This document shows, one piece after another, positions 1-8,907 of a DNA stretch of 34,859 nt; within the stretch, counting starts at the first letter, position 1, and the number at the start of each line of letters is the position of its first letter. The translations under genes and the position numbers were made by a program. Below the pieces are notes generated by a model. The model searched no databases and had not been told where the DNA came from. It worked only from the letters and a program-made list of their open reading frames with translations. Source of the DNA: Bacteroidia bacterium. Its GTDB lineage: Bacteria > Bacteroidota > Bacteroidia > AKYH767-A > OLB10. Location: NCBI GenBank assembly GCA_016788165.1, contig JAEUTH010000003.1:1-34859 (forward strand), in the 5' to 3' direction.

Positions 1-204
1 CCCAGATTTATCGGTTCTAATTATTCTACAACTAGGGTTAAATTGTGGCATAACAGTTCCTGTAACAAAACCACTATCTTCCATTTCAACAATGTAATTC
101 ATCACATTGTTTCCGGTTGAGGTATAAAAATATTTCTGCCAAGTAATTTGGGGCTGGGCCATGCAATTGCAAGCAATTAGCAAAGCCAAAATGATTTTTT
201 TCAT
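1..204 (-). CDS. Secreted repeat protein, N-terminal part (cut by window edge)
   Basis: An open frame starts at an ATG (204-202) and runs without a stop to base 1, so only the first 68 residues are visible. It begins with a clear signal peptide, MKKIILALLIACNCMAQP, with a likely signal peptidase I site after CMA. The mature start (WQKYF, then EMEDSGFVTG) resembles the W..TYG / DSGF..G pattern repeated in the 883-aa protein encoded just upstream, so the two are probably paralogous exported proteins with propeller-like repeats. Its start lies 4 nt after the stop of that gene, so they are very likely co-transcribed. The rest of the protein, including any sorting domain, is outside the window. 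The exact function is unknown. Confidence 0.8.
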   Translation of the reverse strand, partial: MKKIILALLIACNCMAQPQITWQKYFYTSTGNNVMNYIVEMEDSGFVTGTVMPQFNPSCRIIRTDKSG

Positions 205-208
205 GGCT

Positions 209-2860
209 TTATTTATTGCTAATGCTTATTGTTTTTAGAGTACCCAAACAGGTTTGGTTGTAGTTTACCTTTATAAACAACAGCCCACTATAGTCAATCT
301 TTTTGACCAATTGTAACTGAATGCCAAATTCGGTAGCATCGGCATGGTTTATTACCAAAACATTGTTTAAGGGTTTGCCTATGGCATCGTAACATTGCAA
401 GGTAACGGCTTGGGGATTATCGCAAGTAAAGTTATCAATATAAAGCGTTGCAATATCCGTAACCGGTTTGGGGGTTATACGTAAAAGTACATTATGAGTA
501 GTTTGAAAATTTAATGCAACCGGTACGGGCGTTTGGCTATGCAAACGTTGAGTACTGGCACAAGCCCAATACATTGATTTGGTTTTATCGTTATGCCTGG
601 CGGGCAATGAATCAAAATCTAAGGGGCCTATTTGATATTTAAACCATTCGAAGCCTTGCATAATGGTGGTTGTGCCCCAAGTGGTATTAGTAATTAAAAT
701 AGTAGGTCCTTGGTTTTGAGATGCAAAAATATTCGGGTCAAAATATTGGGAGGCAAATTCTTGCTCTACTTCGTTAAGGTAATGTGGGATATTATTAGCA
801 TGTGGCGTACCAGCCCAGGTACCTGAACCTGAAAGATAAAGTTCTAAGTTTGGATTGCCGTTTACGCCCGTACCTGCATGAAACTGCGGCACTACATTGG
901 TGGGATAATTGTTTTGGCCAAGCCAATACAATCTAGCAAAATAATGGTTGATTTTAACGCCAATGGCCGATCGTTGCAGGAAAGTTAAAGGGTCTTTAAA
1001 AATAGCATAGCCTGAAGAATCGTTGAGTTTGTCATCTAAGAAGAATGAAAGTACATTTCTATCAAACTGCAAGCTATCAAAGGTGTACATTAAAGCTGCA
1101 TTGTCTGCAGCTTCGGGTGCTGTATTGTTAGCATTAACATCAAAAGTATCGCAGTCAAAAACCAATCCAATCCATTGTGCCAATAATTTATAATGGTTTG
1201 CAGTATCGGCTTTGGCTGTTTTAAAGGCATGGGCAATGGTTAAGTAATTTTGATAGCCCGTATAAATATGTGCAAAGGGTGGAATAAATACCGGTGGCAC
1301 AACAGCGCTATCCCAACTGTTGGCTTTGCCATATTCTTTTTGCCAAAACTCATAGTCTAACTCCAAGCCATCAAAACGGGATAAAACAGGGGCAGTTTGG
1401 TTATACAGGTTACTCTGGTTTAAATAATCCAAATGATTATTTTTGCTTACTGTTGGTTTGCGCTTAATTTCATTGGCTCTAAACTGATTAAGTATTATCG
1501 GTATGCCCCGTTTATGCAATACAGCATTTACCAAATGTAATTGGGATTGCAGGGTTATGCTGGCCGAGTCAATAAAAATATCTTCGAGATGTGTAATAAC
1601 CACTCCTGAATATTGCAATGTGGCCAAGTAATTTACCAAATTGTTTAACCTGCTTTGGTATAGGGTACTGCTATCGGGGTTTAAAATATTTACACTGTCG
1701 TTAACAAGTGCAGCATTATACACATTGTTTACCCAAATATAACGTGGGTAATATACTTTGCAAAGTGCATCGGCAGTAAGGTATAAATCCCAGTTGCCGG
1801 TATAAAATATTTTACCAACGGTAACAATGGTTTCGTTATCAACTACACAAAAGTTACGTGGTTCTGATGGGGTATCGCTGCTTAGGTAGTCAATGGTTTC
1901 GCCCCATTCGCCTGTTTTTATAATAAGCGGATAGGTAATGCCGCTTTCGGTACGGCTGCCAACCAATACATAACTGAGGTCGGGCATTTGGTTAACGCTG
2001 TAAGTACATTCGTCAGCAGCAGGGCTGCCATAAGTTTGGTAAAAAATTACATGGCCTAAGGTATTTACCTTCAGGGCAAAGGCATTGTAATCGGTAGTAA
2101 CTTGTTGTGCGCTATCGGTATTGGTTTTGCCTGTAATTAAGTAGTAGTTTCCATTTGTAACAGTTACACTATAGGCGGTTTCGGTGCCGGGCATGGGGTA
2201 TGTTTTTGTCCACAGGGTATCGCCTGCGGATGTGGTTTTAAGCAGGTAAATATCGCTATTGCCATTGCCGCTGTAACTTTTGGTAGTACCGGTAAGTACA
2301 AAGCCGCTATCGGCAGTTTGTATTAATGCGTAAGCGGTTTCGTCAAGGGCACCACCGTAGGTTTTTTGCCAAAGCAGGTTGCCATTGGCATCGTACTTTA
2401 GCAGTTGCATATCTTTAAGGCCGGCACCGGTGCTGGCAGTGTAGCCGCATACGGCAAAGCCGCTGTCGTAAGTTTGTATAATGCTGTAGCTGCCTTCGTT
2501 AAGGGCACCACCGTAGGTTCGGTTCCACAGTTCGGTGCCCTGTGCATTGGTGCGTATAATGTATATATCGGTATTGCCTTGTGCTTTAAGTCCGGCAATG
2601 ATGTAGCCGCTGTCCCGGCACTGGGCAACAGCAAAACTTTCTTCGCTGTAGCTGCTGCCGTAGGTCTGTGTCCACAGGGTATCGCCTGCGGCATTGAGTT
2701 TAATCAGTAAAATGTCCTTGGTATTGTTGTCGTTGGTGGTAATGCCGCCAACTATAAAACCACCGTCAAAAGTTTTTGAAACCGAAAAGCCGGCATCGTA
2801 AGCAGGTGTGCCGAATTGCTGTGTCCATAAAGGAGTTTGGCCTTGCAGTTGCATTGCCAT
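209..2860 (-). CDS. Secreted propeller-repeat / GH18-like protein with T9SS-like tail; signal peptide out of frame with its ATGs
   Basis: The first ~370 residues hold six repeats of about 50-56 aa, each with a W..(T/Q)(Y/F)G core (near residues 11, 62, 111, 163, 216, 272) followed by a DSGF/Y..G strand, a pattern typical of exported Bacteroidota beta-propellers. Residues ~370-780 look like an enzyme domain: FDGLELDYEFW (496-506) resembles the DGxDxDxE catalytic motif of GH18 chitinase-like TIM barrels, with Glu in place of the second Asp. The last ~90 residues (RITPKPVTDIATLYI...GLLFIKV) look like a degenerate T9SS sorting domain. The ATG at 2860 lies inside the signal peptide: translated upstream in the same frame, the DNA reads SKILFILILMAMQLQGQ, but that frame has no ATG, GTG or TTG start. 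The nearest upstream ATGs are shifted by a CA repeat (separate entry). Polysaccharide hydrolysis is only an inference. Confidence 0.75.
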   Translation of the reverse strand: MAMQLQGQTPLWTQQFGTPAYDAGFSVSKTFDGGFIVGGITTNDNNTKDILLIKLNAAGDTLWTQTYGSSYSEESFAVAQCRDSGYIIAGLKAQGNTDIYIIRTNAQGTELWNRTYGGALNEGSYSIIQTYDSGFAVCGYTASTGAGLKDMQLLKYDANGNLLWQKTYGGALDETAYALIQTADSGFVLTGTTKSYSGNGNSDIYLLKTTSAGDTLWTKTYPMPGTETAYSVTVTNGNYYLITGKTNTDSAQQVTTDYNAFALKVNTLGHVIFYQTYGSPAADECTYSVNQMPDLSYVLVGSRTESGITYPLIIKTGEWGETIDYLSSDTPSEPRNFCVVDNETIVTVGKIFYTGNWDLYLTADALCKVYYPRYIWVNNVYNAALVNDSVNILNPDSSTLYQSRLNNLVNYLATLQYSGVVITHLEDIFIDSASITLQSQLHLVNAVLHKRGIPIILNQFRANEIKRKPTVSKNNHLDYLNQSNLYNQTAPVLSRFDGLELDYEFWQKEYGKANSWDSAVVPPVFIPPFAHIYTGYQNYLTIAHAFKTAKADTANHYKLLAQWIGLVFDCDTFDVNANNTAPEAADNAALMYTFDSLQFDRNVLSFFLDDKLNDSSGYAIFKDPLTFLQRSAIGVKINHYFARLYWLGQNNYPTNVVPQFHAGTGVNGNPNLELYLSGSGTWAGTPHANNIPHYLNEVEQEFASQYFDPNIFASQNQGPTILITNTTWGTTTIMQGFEWFKYQIGPLDFDSLPARHNDKTKSMYWACASTQRLHSQTPVPVALNFQTTHNVLLRITPKPVTDIATLYIDNFTCDNPQAVTLQCYDAIGKPLNNVLVINHADATEFGIQLQLVKKIDYSGLLFIKVNYNQTCLGTLKTISISNK

Positions 2861-2908
2861 AAGTATTAAAATAAATAAAATTTTACTTGCACAACTGCTG
2901 ATTTTTGT

Positions 2909-2932
2909 TGTGTGTGTGTGTGTGTGTGTGTG
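2909..2932 (-). repeat. (TG)12/(CA)12 microsatellite at the 5' end of the 883-aa secreted protein gene
   Basis: Twelve uninterrupted TG units (CA on the coding strand) lie between an ATG-AAA-AAA start (2942-2934) and the signal-peptide codons of the downstream secreted protein. With 12 units the MKK frame reads through His-Thr repeats and stops at a TAA at 2885-2883. With 13 or 10 units the same start would read directly into KILFILILMAMQLQGQ and the rest of the protein. This is the arrangement of a slipped-strand contingency repeat. Confidence 0.8.
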
Positions 2933-3059
2933 ATTTTTTCATAATTACTACGTTTTTCATAATAGTATAAATTAAAGGGTTAAGGGAAACTTGGTTTTGA
3001 AAGTGGTAAAGATATAAAAGGAGTTGAGAGTTGAAAGGGGTTAGTTGAAAGGTGTGAAA

Positions 3060-3091
3060 CAGCAACGGCTGCCCTTGGGCAGCCGTTGCTG
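3060..3091 (-). terminator. Hairpin terminator downstream of ettA
   Basis: A perfect 15-bp GC-rich inverted repeat (CAGCAACGGCTGCCC / GGGCAGCCGTTGCTG) is separated by only TT. It starts 10 nt beyond the ettA stop codon on the minus strand and is followed there by TTTC. The stem is very strong; the T-tract is short, so termination efficiency is inferred. Confidence 0.75.
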
Positions 3092-3101
3092 TTTGAATTC
3101 A

Positions 3102-4781
3102 TTACTTAACCAAGCTTTTATATTTAATACGATGCGGCCCGGTATCGCCCAATCGTTTTTTCTTATTCTCTTCATAGTCGCTGTAGCCGCCTTCGAAATA
3201 ATATACTTGTGAGTCGCCTTCGAAAGCAAGTATATGTGTACAAATACGGTCTAAAAACCAACGGTCGTGGCTGATAATTACTGCACAACCAGCAAAATCT
3301 TCTAAAGCTTCTTCCAATGCACGCAAAGTGTTTACATCAATATCGTTACTGGGTTCGTCAAGTAGCAGTACGTTGGCTTCGCTTCTTAAGGTAAGCGCCA
3401 AATGTAAGCGGTTACGTTCGCCACCTGAAAGCACATTCACTTTTTTACCCTGGTCGGCACCCGAAAAATTAAAACGGCCTACATAAGCGCGTGAGTTAAT
3501 CGTTTTGCCATCGAAAGTTAATACTTCATTTCCGCCTGTAATAGCTTCCCAAATGGTATGCTCGGCATTTATGCCTGCATGTTGCTGATCAACATAAGCA
3601 ATTTTAACCGTACTTCCAATATTAATAGTGCCTGCATTGGGTGTTTCCTGGCCCATAATCATGCGGAACAAAGTGGTTTTACCCGCTCCGTTGGGGCCAA
3701 TAATACCAACTATACCGGCTGGTGGTAATTTAAATGATAGATTTTCGTAAAGTAATTTATCGCCATAGGCTTTCGATACGTTGGTAAATTCGATTACCTC
3801 ACTACCTAAACGTGGGCCATTAGGAATAAATAACTCCAATTTTTCTTCTTTTTGTTTTACATCTTCGCTTAACATGTTTTCATAAGCCTGCAAACGTGCT
3901 TTTGATTTTGCATGTCGGGCTTTGGGGCTCATGCGCACCCATTCTAATTCGCGTGCTAAAGTTTTTTGGCGTTTGCTTTCTGTTTTTTCTTCTTGGGCTA
4001 AGCGTTTGCCTTTTTGCTCTAACCAGCTTGAGTAATTTCCTTTCCATGGAATGCCTTCGCCACGGTCTAATTCTAAAATCCATCCGGCAACATTGTCTAA
4101 GAAGTAGCGATCATGTGTTACTGCAATTACGGTTCCTTTATAGCGTTGCAAATGTTGTTCTAACCAATCAACGCTTTCGGCATCTAAATGGTTGGTAGGT
4201 TCATCTAACAATAAGATATCCGGTTCTTGCAATAATAAGCGGCACAGTGCCAAACGCCTGCGCTCGCCACCCGACAGGTTTTTTACCGGAGTATCGGGTT
4301 CGGGACAACGCAATGCATCCATTGCATATTCTATTTTTGTATCTAATTCCCAAGCGCCTGCTGCTTCTATTTCGTCCATAAGCTGACCTTGCCGTGCAAT
4401 AAGTTTATCCATAGCATCGCCATCTAAATCGGGGTCGCTAAATTTTTCGTTAACGGCCTCATACTCTTTAAGTATGGCTGTAATGCGTTCAACACCTTCG
4501 AGTACAATTTCCTTTGCCGTTTTGGTATCATCCAATAAAGGTTCTTGTTCCAACATCCCTACGGTATATCCCTGTGCAAAAACTACTTCGCCCTGATACG
4601 ATTTTTCGGTACCTGCAATTATGCGCAACAGTGTTGATTTACCGGCACCGTTTAACCCTAAGATGCCAATTTTTGCACCATAATAAAACGATAAATAAAT
4701 ATTTTTTAATACCTGTTTACCGTTGGGGTAAACTTTATTAAGGCCTACCATCGAAAAAATAATCTTCTTGTCGTCACTCAT
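3102..4781 (-). CDS. ettA: Energy-dependent translational throttle protein EttA (ABC-F ATPase)
   Basis: This is a soluble ABC-F protein with two ATPase domains and no membrane segments. Domain 1 has Walker A GLNGAGKST (42-50), signature LSGGE (169-173) and Walker B DEPTNHLD (193-200). Domain 2 has GPNGAGKTT (362-370), LSGGE (451-455) and DEPSNDID (475-482). A basic linker (about 242-325, rich in Lys/Arg) corresponds to the tRNA-interacting P-site motif region, and residues ~95-138 form the arm insertion. Its 559 aa is close to E. coli EttA (555 aa). The family binds the ribosomal E site and gates the first peptide bond according to ADP/ATP level. It is a single-gene unit closed by a strong hairpin. 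Confidence 0.95.
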   Translation of the reverse strand: MSDDKKIIFSMVGLNKVYPNGKQVLKNIYLSFYYGAKIGILGLNGAGKSTLLRIIAGTEKSYQGEVVFAQGYTVGMLEQEPLLDDTKTAKEIVLEGVERITAILKEYEAVNEKFSDPDLDGDAMDKLIARQGQLMDEIEAAGAWELDTKIEYAMDALRCPEPDTPVKNLSGGERRRLALCRLLLQEPDILLLDEPTNHLDAESVDWLEQHLQRYKGTVIAVTHDRYFLDNVAGWILELDRGEGIPWKGNYSSWLEQKGKRLAQEEKTESKRQKTLARELEWVRMSPKARHAKSKARLQAYENMLSEDVKQKEEKLELFIPNGPRLGSEVIEFTNVSKAYGDKLLYENLSFKLPPAGIVGIIGPNGAGKTTLFRMIMGQETPNAGTINIGSTVKIAYVDQQHAGINAEHTIWEAITGGNEVLTFDGKTINSRAYVGRFNFSGADQGKKVNVLSGGERNRLHLALTLRSEANVLLLDEPSNDIDVNTLRALEEALEDFAGCAVIISHDRWFLDRICTHILAFEGDSQVYYFEGGYSDYEENKKKRLGDTGPHRIKYKSLVK

Positions 4782-5041
4782 GATGTTTGTGTTTTTAAAT
4801 AATTACGGTTCAGTAAATACCCATTTTGATGATGCGCAACCACCAAATTAAAGCGGGCTTTTAAGCGGGCTGCGAAAGTAATTTTTTTCCTTACAGTTGC
4901 CTACTTTGTTATAGGATAACCCATAGCTGGGTAATTGGCGTGATAATTAATTCATAGATTTTGCAGAAAACATGGTGTTATTTTTTTTACATAAATATTT
5001 GCACGCTGATTTTATTTTTGGCGGCTTTAAAATTTTAAGGA

Positions 5042-7576
5042 ATGAAAAAATTACTGCTACTAAATGTTTTATTGTGCTTGCAATTATCATTTGCAATGGC
5101 ACAATTGAATACACCTAATTTAATACTTCCGGCTAACAATGCTATTTTTATCAGCCCTAACGAAACGTTGGATTGGGCTGCTGTAACCGGTGCTACCACT
5201 TATGAATATAAATTGGGTACCATTGCTAACCTTGCCGGTGTGCAGGCACAAAGCATAACCGGAAGCCAGGCTACAACGGCAAATTTACTTTTTGGCACAA
5301 CGTATTATTGGCAGGTAAGGGCCTTAAAAACTACGGTTCCTATTGACTCGTCAGCTTGGTCGCCCATCTGGAATTTCACAACGTTAGACACCTTGTATTT
5401 GGTTGCGCCTGCAAACAATGCATTAAATGTAACGCCCGATGTGTTGTTAGACTGGAGCCCCATAAGCGGTATAAGTAATTACGATTTCGAATGGGATACC
5501 ACACCTGCATTTAATTCGGCATTAAAGTTTTACAGTTCAACCACGGCATCGCAAGCCTATACTTTCAACTTACAGTTTGGCACCAAATACTACTGGCATG
5601 TACGTGCCCACCATGCAGCCGATACCACACAATGGTCTGAAATACGAAGCTTTACAACGTTAGATACTTTGTATTTGGTTTCGCCTGCAAACAATGCATT
5701 AAATGTAACGCCCGATGTGTTGTTAGACTGGAGCCCGATAAGTGGCATAAGTAATTACGATTTCGAATGGGATACCACACCAGCATTTAATTCGGCATTA
5801 AAGTTTTACAGTTCAACCACTGCATCGCAGGCATATACATTTAACTTACAGTTTGGCACCAAATACTACTGGCATGTACGTGCCCGCCATGTTGCCGATA
5901 CCACACAATGGTCTGAAATACGAAGTTTTACAACGTTAGATACATTGTATTTGGTTTCGCCTGCAAACAATGCATTAAATGTAACGCCCGATGTGTTGTT
6001 AGACTGGAGCCCCATAAGTGGCATAAGTAATTACGATTTCGAATGGGACACCACACCGGCATTTAATTCGGCATTAAAGTTTTACAGTTCAACCACGGCA
6101 TCGCAGGCTTATACTTTCAACTTACAGTTTGGTACCAAATACTACTGGCATGTACGTGCCCGCCATGCTGCCGATACCACACTATGGTCGGAAATACGAA
6201 GTTTTACAACGTTAGATACATTGTATTTGGTTGCGCCTGCAAACCAAGCATTAAACGTAACACCCGATGTGTTGTTAGACTGGAGCCCCATAAGTGGCAT
6301 AAGTAATTACGATTTCGAATGGGATACCACACCAGCATTTAATTCGGCATTAAAGTTTTACAGTTCAACTACGGCATCGCAAGCCTATACATTTAACCTA
6401 CAGTTTGGCACCAAATATTACTGGCATGTACGTGCCCGCCATGCTGCCGATACCACACAATGGTCTGAAATACGAAGTTTTACAACGTTAGATACTTTGT
6501 ATTTGGTTTCGCCTGCAAACCAAGCATTAAACGTAACACCCGATGTGTTGTTAGACTGGAGCCCGATAAGTGGCATAAGTAATTACGATTTCGAATGGGA
6601 CACCACACCGGCATTTAATTCGGCATTAAAGTTTTACAGTTCAACCACGGCATCGCAGGCATATACCTTTAACTTACAGTTTGGCACCCAATACTACTGG
6701 CATGTACGTGCCCGCCATGTTGCCGATACCACACAATGGTCGGAAATACGAAACTTTACAACCATTGATTCTCTTTATCACGTTTCGCCTGCAAATGGTG
6801 CATTAAACATCAGTTTAAACCCAACCATTGATTGGGCACCATTAAGTGGCATAACAGGCTATCAATATCAGTTTAGTACCAACCCTAATTTTAGCAATGC
6901 CATGCTGTTTACATTAGGCACAACATCACAAGCAAATTTGATTAATTTATCTTATGGTACTACGTATTACTGGCAAGTGCGAGCCTGCCATACTGCCGAT
7001 ACTTCGGCCTGGAGTGCCCCTTGGAACTTTACTACCATTTATCAAATTGCAAGTGCACCATCGTTGGTTAGTCCATTTGATAATGCTATTAATTTATCCA
7101 TTTCAACTACAAGTATTCAATGGACATCGGTACCTAATGCAACATTTTACGAATATCAATTTGATACTACCAATTTATTCGTTACGGCTCAAACCGCTAC
7201 ATCATTACAATTAAACGAAATGTTGCCTTTGTTGCAATCATCTACTACTTACTATTGGAGTGTACGGGCAGGTAACGGTTCCGGTTACTCGCCTTGGTCG
7301 GTGGTATGGAGTTTTACAACCGGTTCTACAGCTATCATAAACGAGTTAGATGAAAATGCTTTAGCGGTATGGCCTAATCCGGCTAGTAGTAAAGTGCATT
7401 TAAAATTACCCGTTGGGTTCACTATTGCCGATGTTGTATTAACTGATGTACTTGGTAATATTATTCCGATAGATAGCGATGAACGCAATTACATAAATGT
7501 CGAAAATCTGCCGGCAGGTTTATATCTTATAGGTATCAGGAATCAATCCCATTTTACCAAACTGCTGAAAAAATAA
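5042..7576 (+). CDS. Secreted FN3-like tandem-repeat protein with T9SS sorting domain
   Basis: The protein starts with a signal peptide (MKKLLLLNVLLCLQLSFAMA, cleavage before Q21). It then has a divergent FN3-like module (about 22-115), five nearly identical 92-aa modules (116-575), two further divergent modules (about 576-765), and a T9SS type A sorting domain (770-844) with WPNPASSKV, LPAGLYLIGI and a basic KLLKK end. Each module has the W...S..Y.(F/Y)(E/Q)...T..Y.....L..GT.YYW.VRA pattern of fibronectin-III-like domains in Bacteroidota surface proteins. A structural or adhesive role on the cell surface is likely; no catalytic motif is visible. The start ATG is the only one placed before a proper signal peptide. 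No clear terminator follows it. Confidence 0.88.
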   Translation: MKKLLLLNVLLCLQLSFAMAQLNTPNLILPANNAIFISPNETLDWAAVTGATTYEYKLGTIANLAGVQAQSITGSQATTANLLFGTTYYWQVRALKTTVPIDSSAWSPIWNFTTLDTLYLVAPANNALNVTPDVLLDWSPISGISNYDFEWDTTPAFNSALKFYSSTTASQAYTFNLQFGTKYYWHVRAHHAADTTQWSEIRSFTTLDTLYLVSPANNALNVTPDVLLDWSPISGISNYDFEWDTTPAFNSALKFYSSTTASQAYTFNLQFGTKYYWHVRARHVADTTQWSEIRSFTTLDTLYLVSPANNALNVTPDVLLDWSPISGISNYDFEWDTTPAFNSALKFYSSTTASQAYTFNLQFGTKYYWHVRARHAADTTLWSEIRSFTTLDTLYLVAPANQALNVTPDVLLDWSPISGISNYDFEWDTTPAFNSALKFYSSTTASQAYTFNLQFGTKYYWHVRARHAADTTQWSEIRSFTTLDTLYLVSPANQALNVTPDVLLDWSPISGISNYDFEWDTTPAFNSALKFYSSTTASQAYTFNLQFGTQYYWHVRARHVADTTQWSEIRNFTTIDSLYHVSPANGALNISLNPTIDWAPLSGITGYQYQFSTNPNFSNAMLFTLGTTSQANLINLSYGTTYYWQVRACHTADTSAWSAPWNFTTIYQIASAPSLVSPFDNAINLSISTTSIQWTSVPNATFYEYQFDTTNLFVTAQTATSLQLNEMLPLLQSSTTYYWSVRAGNGSGYSPWSVVWSFTTGSTAIINELDENALAVWPNPASSKVHLKLPVGFTIADVVLTDVLGNIIPIDSDERNYINVENLPAGLYLIGIRNQSHFTKLLKK
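5387..6766 (+). repeat. Five tandem 276-bp coding repeats (92 aa each)
   Basis: Repeat boundaries can be placed at 5387, 5663, 5939, 6215 and 6491, exactly 276 bp apart, ending at 6766. Copies differ at only a few scattered positions, mostly synonymous (for example AACAATGCATTA versus AACCAAGCATTA, GTTGCC versus GCTGCC). Such low divergence next to diverged flanking modules indicates recent expansion or continuing gene conversion. Confidence 0.95.
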
Positions 7577-7705
7577 ATTAGCTACCGTAATAGCATGTCA
7601 TACGTTGTTTAATTACCTTATAGTAATCAGTTCGTAATCAGTTGTAAAAAGCATACTTATTATATTAACTCGATAAATACATTTGCTGTTTTAATTTTAA
7701 TTCAG

Positions 7706-8854
7706 ATGATAGCACCTATAAGTTTAGAAATATTAATTAATAATACCGCCAATAAATTTTTTAAACACATTGCCGAAAAGGTACAAAACAGCGAGCGCAT
7801 TTCATTTAACGAAGGAGTACAATTATTTTACGAAGCTGAGTTAGGTTTTTTAGGCGCTTTGGCACATTTTGTCCGATATAAAAAAAATGGAAGCCACACT
7901 TATTTTAATCGCAATTTTCATATCGAACCTACTAACGTATGTGTGTTTGCCTGTAAATTTTGTTCCTATTCGCGCTTGTATAAAAACCGTGAAGAAGGCT
8001 GGGAGTTAAGCGCATCACAAATGCTTGACTTGGTAAAAGCTTATGACGGAAAGCCCGTTACCGAAGTTCACATCGTAGGTGGTGTGCATCCCAAAATGGA
8101 TATTCATTTTTTTGCTGATGTATTGCGTAGCATAAAAACGCATAGGCCCGATTTGCATATAAAAGGTTTTACTTCGGTAGAATTGGACTATATGTTTCGT
8201 AAAGCAAATATGACAACCGCTGAAGGACTGACATACTTAAAAGAAGCCGGTTTACAATCGTTACCCGGTGGCGGTGCCGAAATTTTTGATGAAACTATCA
8301 GGCAGCAAATTGCCGGTGATAAATGCAGCAGTAAACAATGGTTAGAAATTCATCGTACGGCACACAACTTAGGTATGCATAGCAATGCAACCATGCTTTA
8401 TGGCCATATTGAAAAATACGAACACCGTATTGACCACATGAACCGTTTACGAAACGTTCAAGACGAAACAAAAGGTTTCAACACTTTTATTCCGCTTAAA
8501 TTCCGTAATAAGGATAATGAAATGAGTCATATCAACGAAACTACCACCGTTGAAGATTTAAAGAACTATGCTATAAGCAGGATTTATATGGATAATTTTA
8601 ACCATATAAAGGCATACTGGCCCATGATTGGCAGACAAACAGCACAAATGAGTTTATCATTTGGGGTGGATGATATGGATGGTACCATTGACGATAGTAC
8701 CAAAATTTACAGCATGGCCGGCAGCGAAGAGCAGAACCCAACATTATCCACAGCAGAATTGGTTCAATTAATATCCGAAGCAGGTTTTATACCTGTTGAG
8801 CGTGATACTTTGTATAATGTAATTCAAAAATTTTCGCCAACAGCTGTTGTTTGA
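7706..8854 (+). CDS. mqnE: Aminofutalosine synthase MqnE (radical SAM)
   Basis: MqnE joins SAM to 3-[(1-carboxyvinyl)oxy]benzoate to make aminodeoxyfutalosine in the futalosine route to menaquinone. The radical SAM Cys motif is C79-x3-C83-x2-C86 (CVFACKFC). Further motifs are HIVGGVHP, LPGGGAEIF and NATMLYGHIE; the last two fit MqnE better than its relative MqnC (cyclic dehypoxanthine futalosine synthase). The length of 382 aa is usual for the family. The other mqn genes are not in the window, as is common because the pathway is scattered. A downstream promoter overlaps its stop codon, so the next gene is probably transcribed on its own. Cytoplasmic. Confidence 0.93.
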   Translation: MIAPISLEILINNTANKFFKHIAEKVQNSERISFNEGVQLFYEAELGFLGALAHFVRYKKNGSHTYFNRNFHIEPTNVCVFACKFCSYSRLYKNREEGWELSASQMLDLVKAYDGKPVTEVHIVGGVHPKMDIHFFADVLRSIKTHRPDLHIKGFTSVELDYMFRKANMTTAEGLTYLKEAGLQSLPGGGAEIFDETIRQQIAGDKCSSKQWLEIHRTAHNLGMHSNATMLYGHIEKYEHRIDHMNRLRNVQDETKGFNTFIPLKFRNKDNEMSHINETTTVEDLKNYAISRIYMDNFNHIKAYWPMIGRQTAQMSLSFGVDDMDGTIDDSTKIYSMAGSEEQNPTLSTAELVQLISEAGFIPVERDTLYNVIQKFSPTAVV

Positions 8855-8883
8855 TTTTTTTTTCGAACGGTTTGTTAGTTTTG
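8850..8883 (+). promoter_or_regulatory. Bacteroidota-type promoter for the 900-aa secreted protein
   Basis: TTTG (8850-8853), 22 nt, then TAGTTTTG (8876-8883) match the Bacteroidota -33/-7 consensus TTTG / TANNTTTG. The predicted start of transcription is ~17 nt before the ATG at 8908. The -33 element overlaps the mqnE stop codon. Confidence 0.6.
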
Positions 8884-8907
8884 AATCAACTTTAACTATT
8901 ACAACCT

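Noticed and set aside
2398..2710. Two ~100-codon frames opposite each other inside the 883-aa gene
   Set aside because: They are shadows of the repeat-rich secreted protein, with low-complexity Ala/Val translations and no start signals.
3896..4741. Plus-strand open frames opposite ettA
   Set aside because: The minus strand encodes a complete, well-conserved ABC-F protein through all of them.
5387..6766. CRISPR-like periodicity
   Set aside because: The repeat unit is 276 bp, in frame, and encodes a protein domain; no short repeat-spacer array exists in the window.
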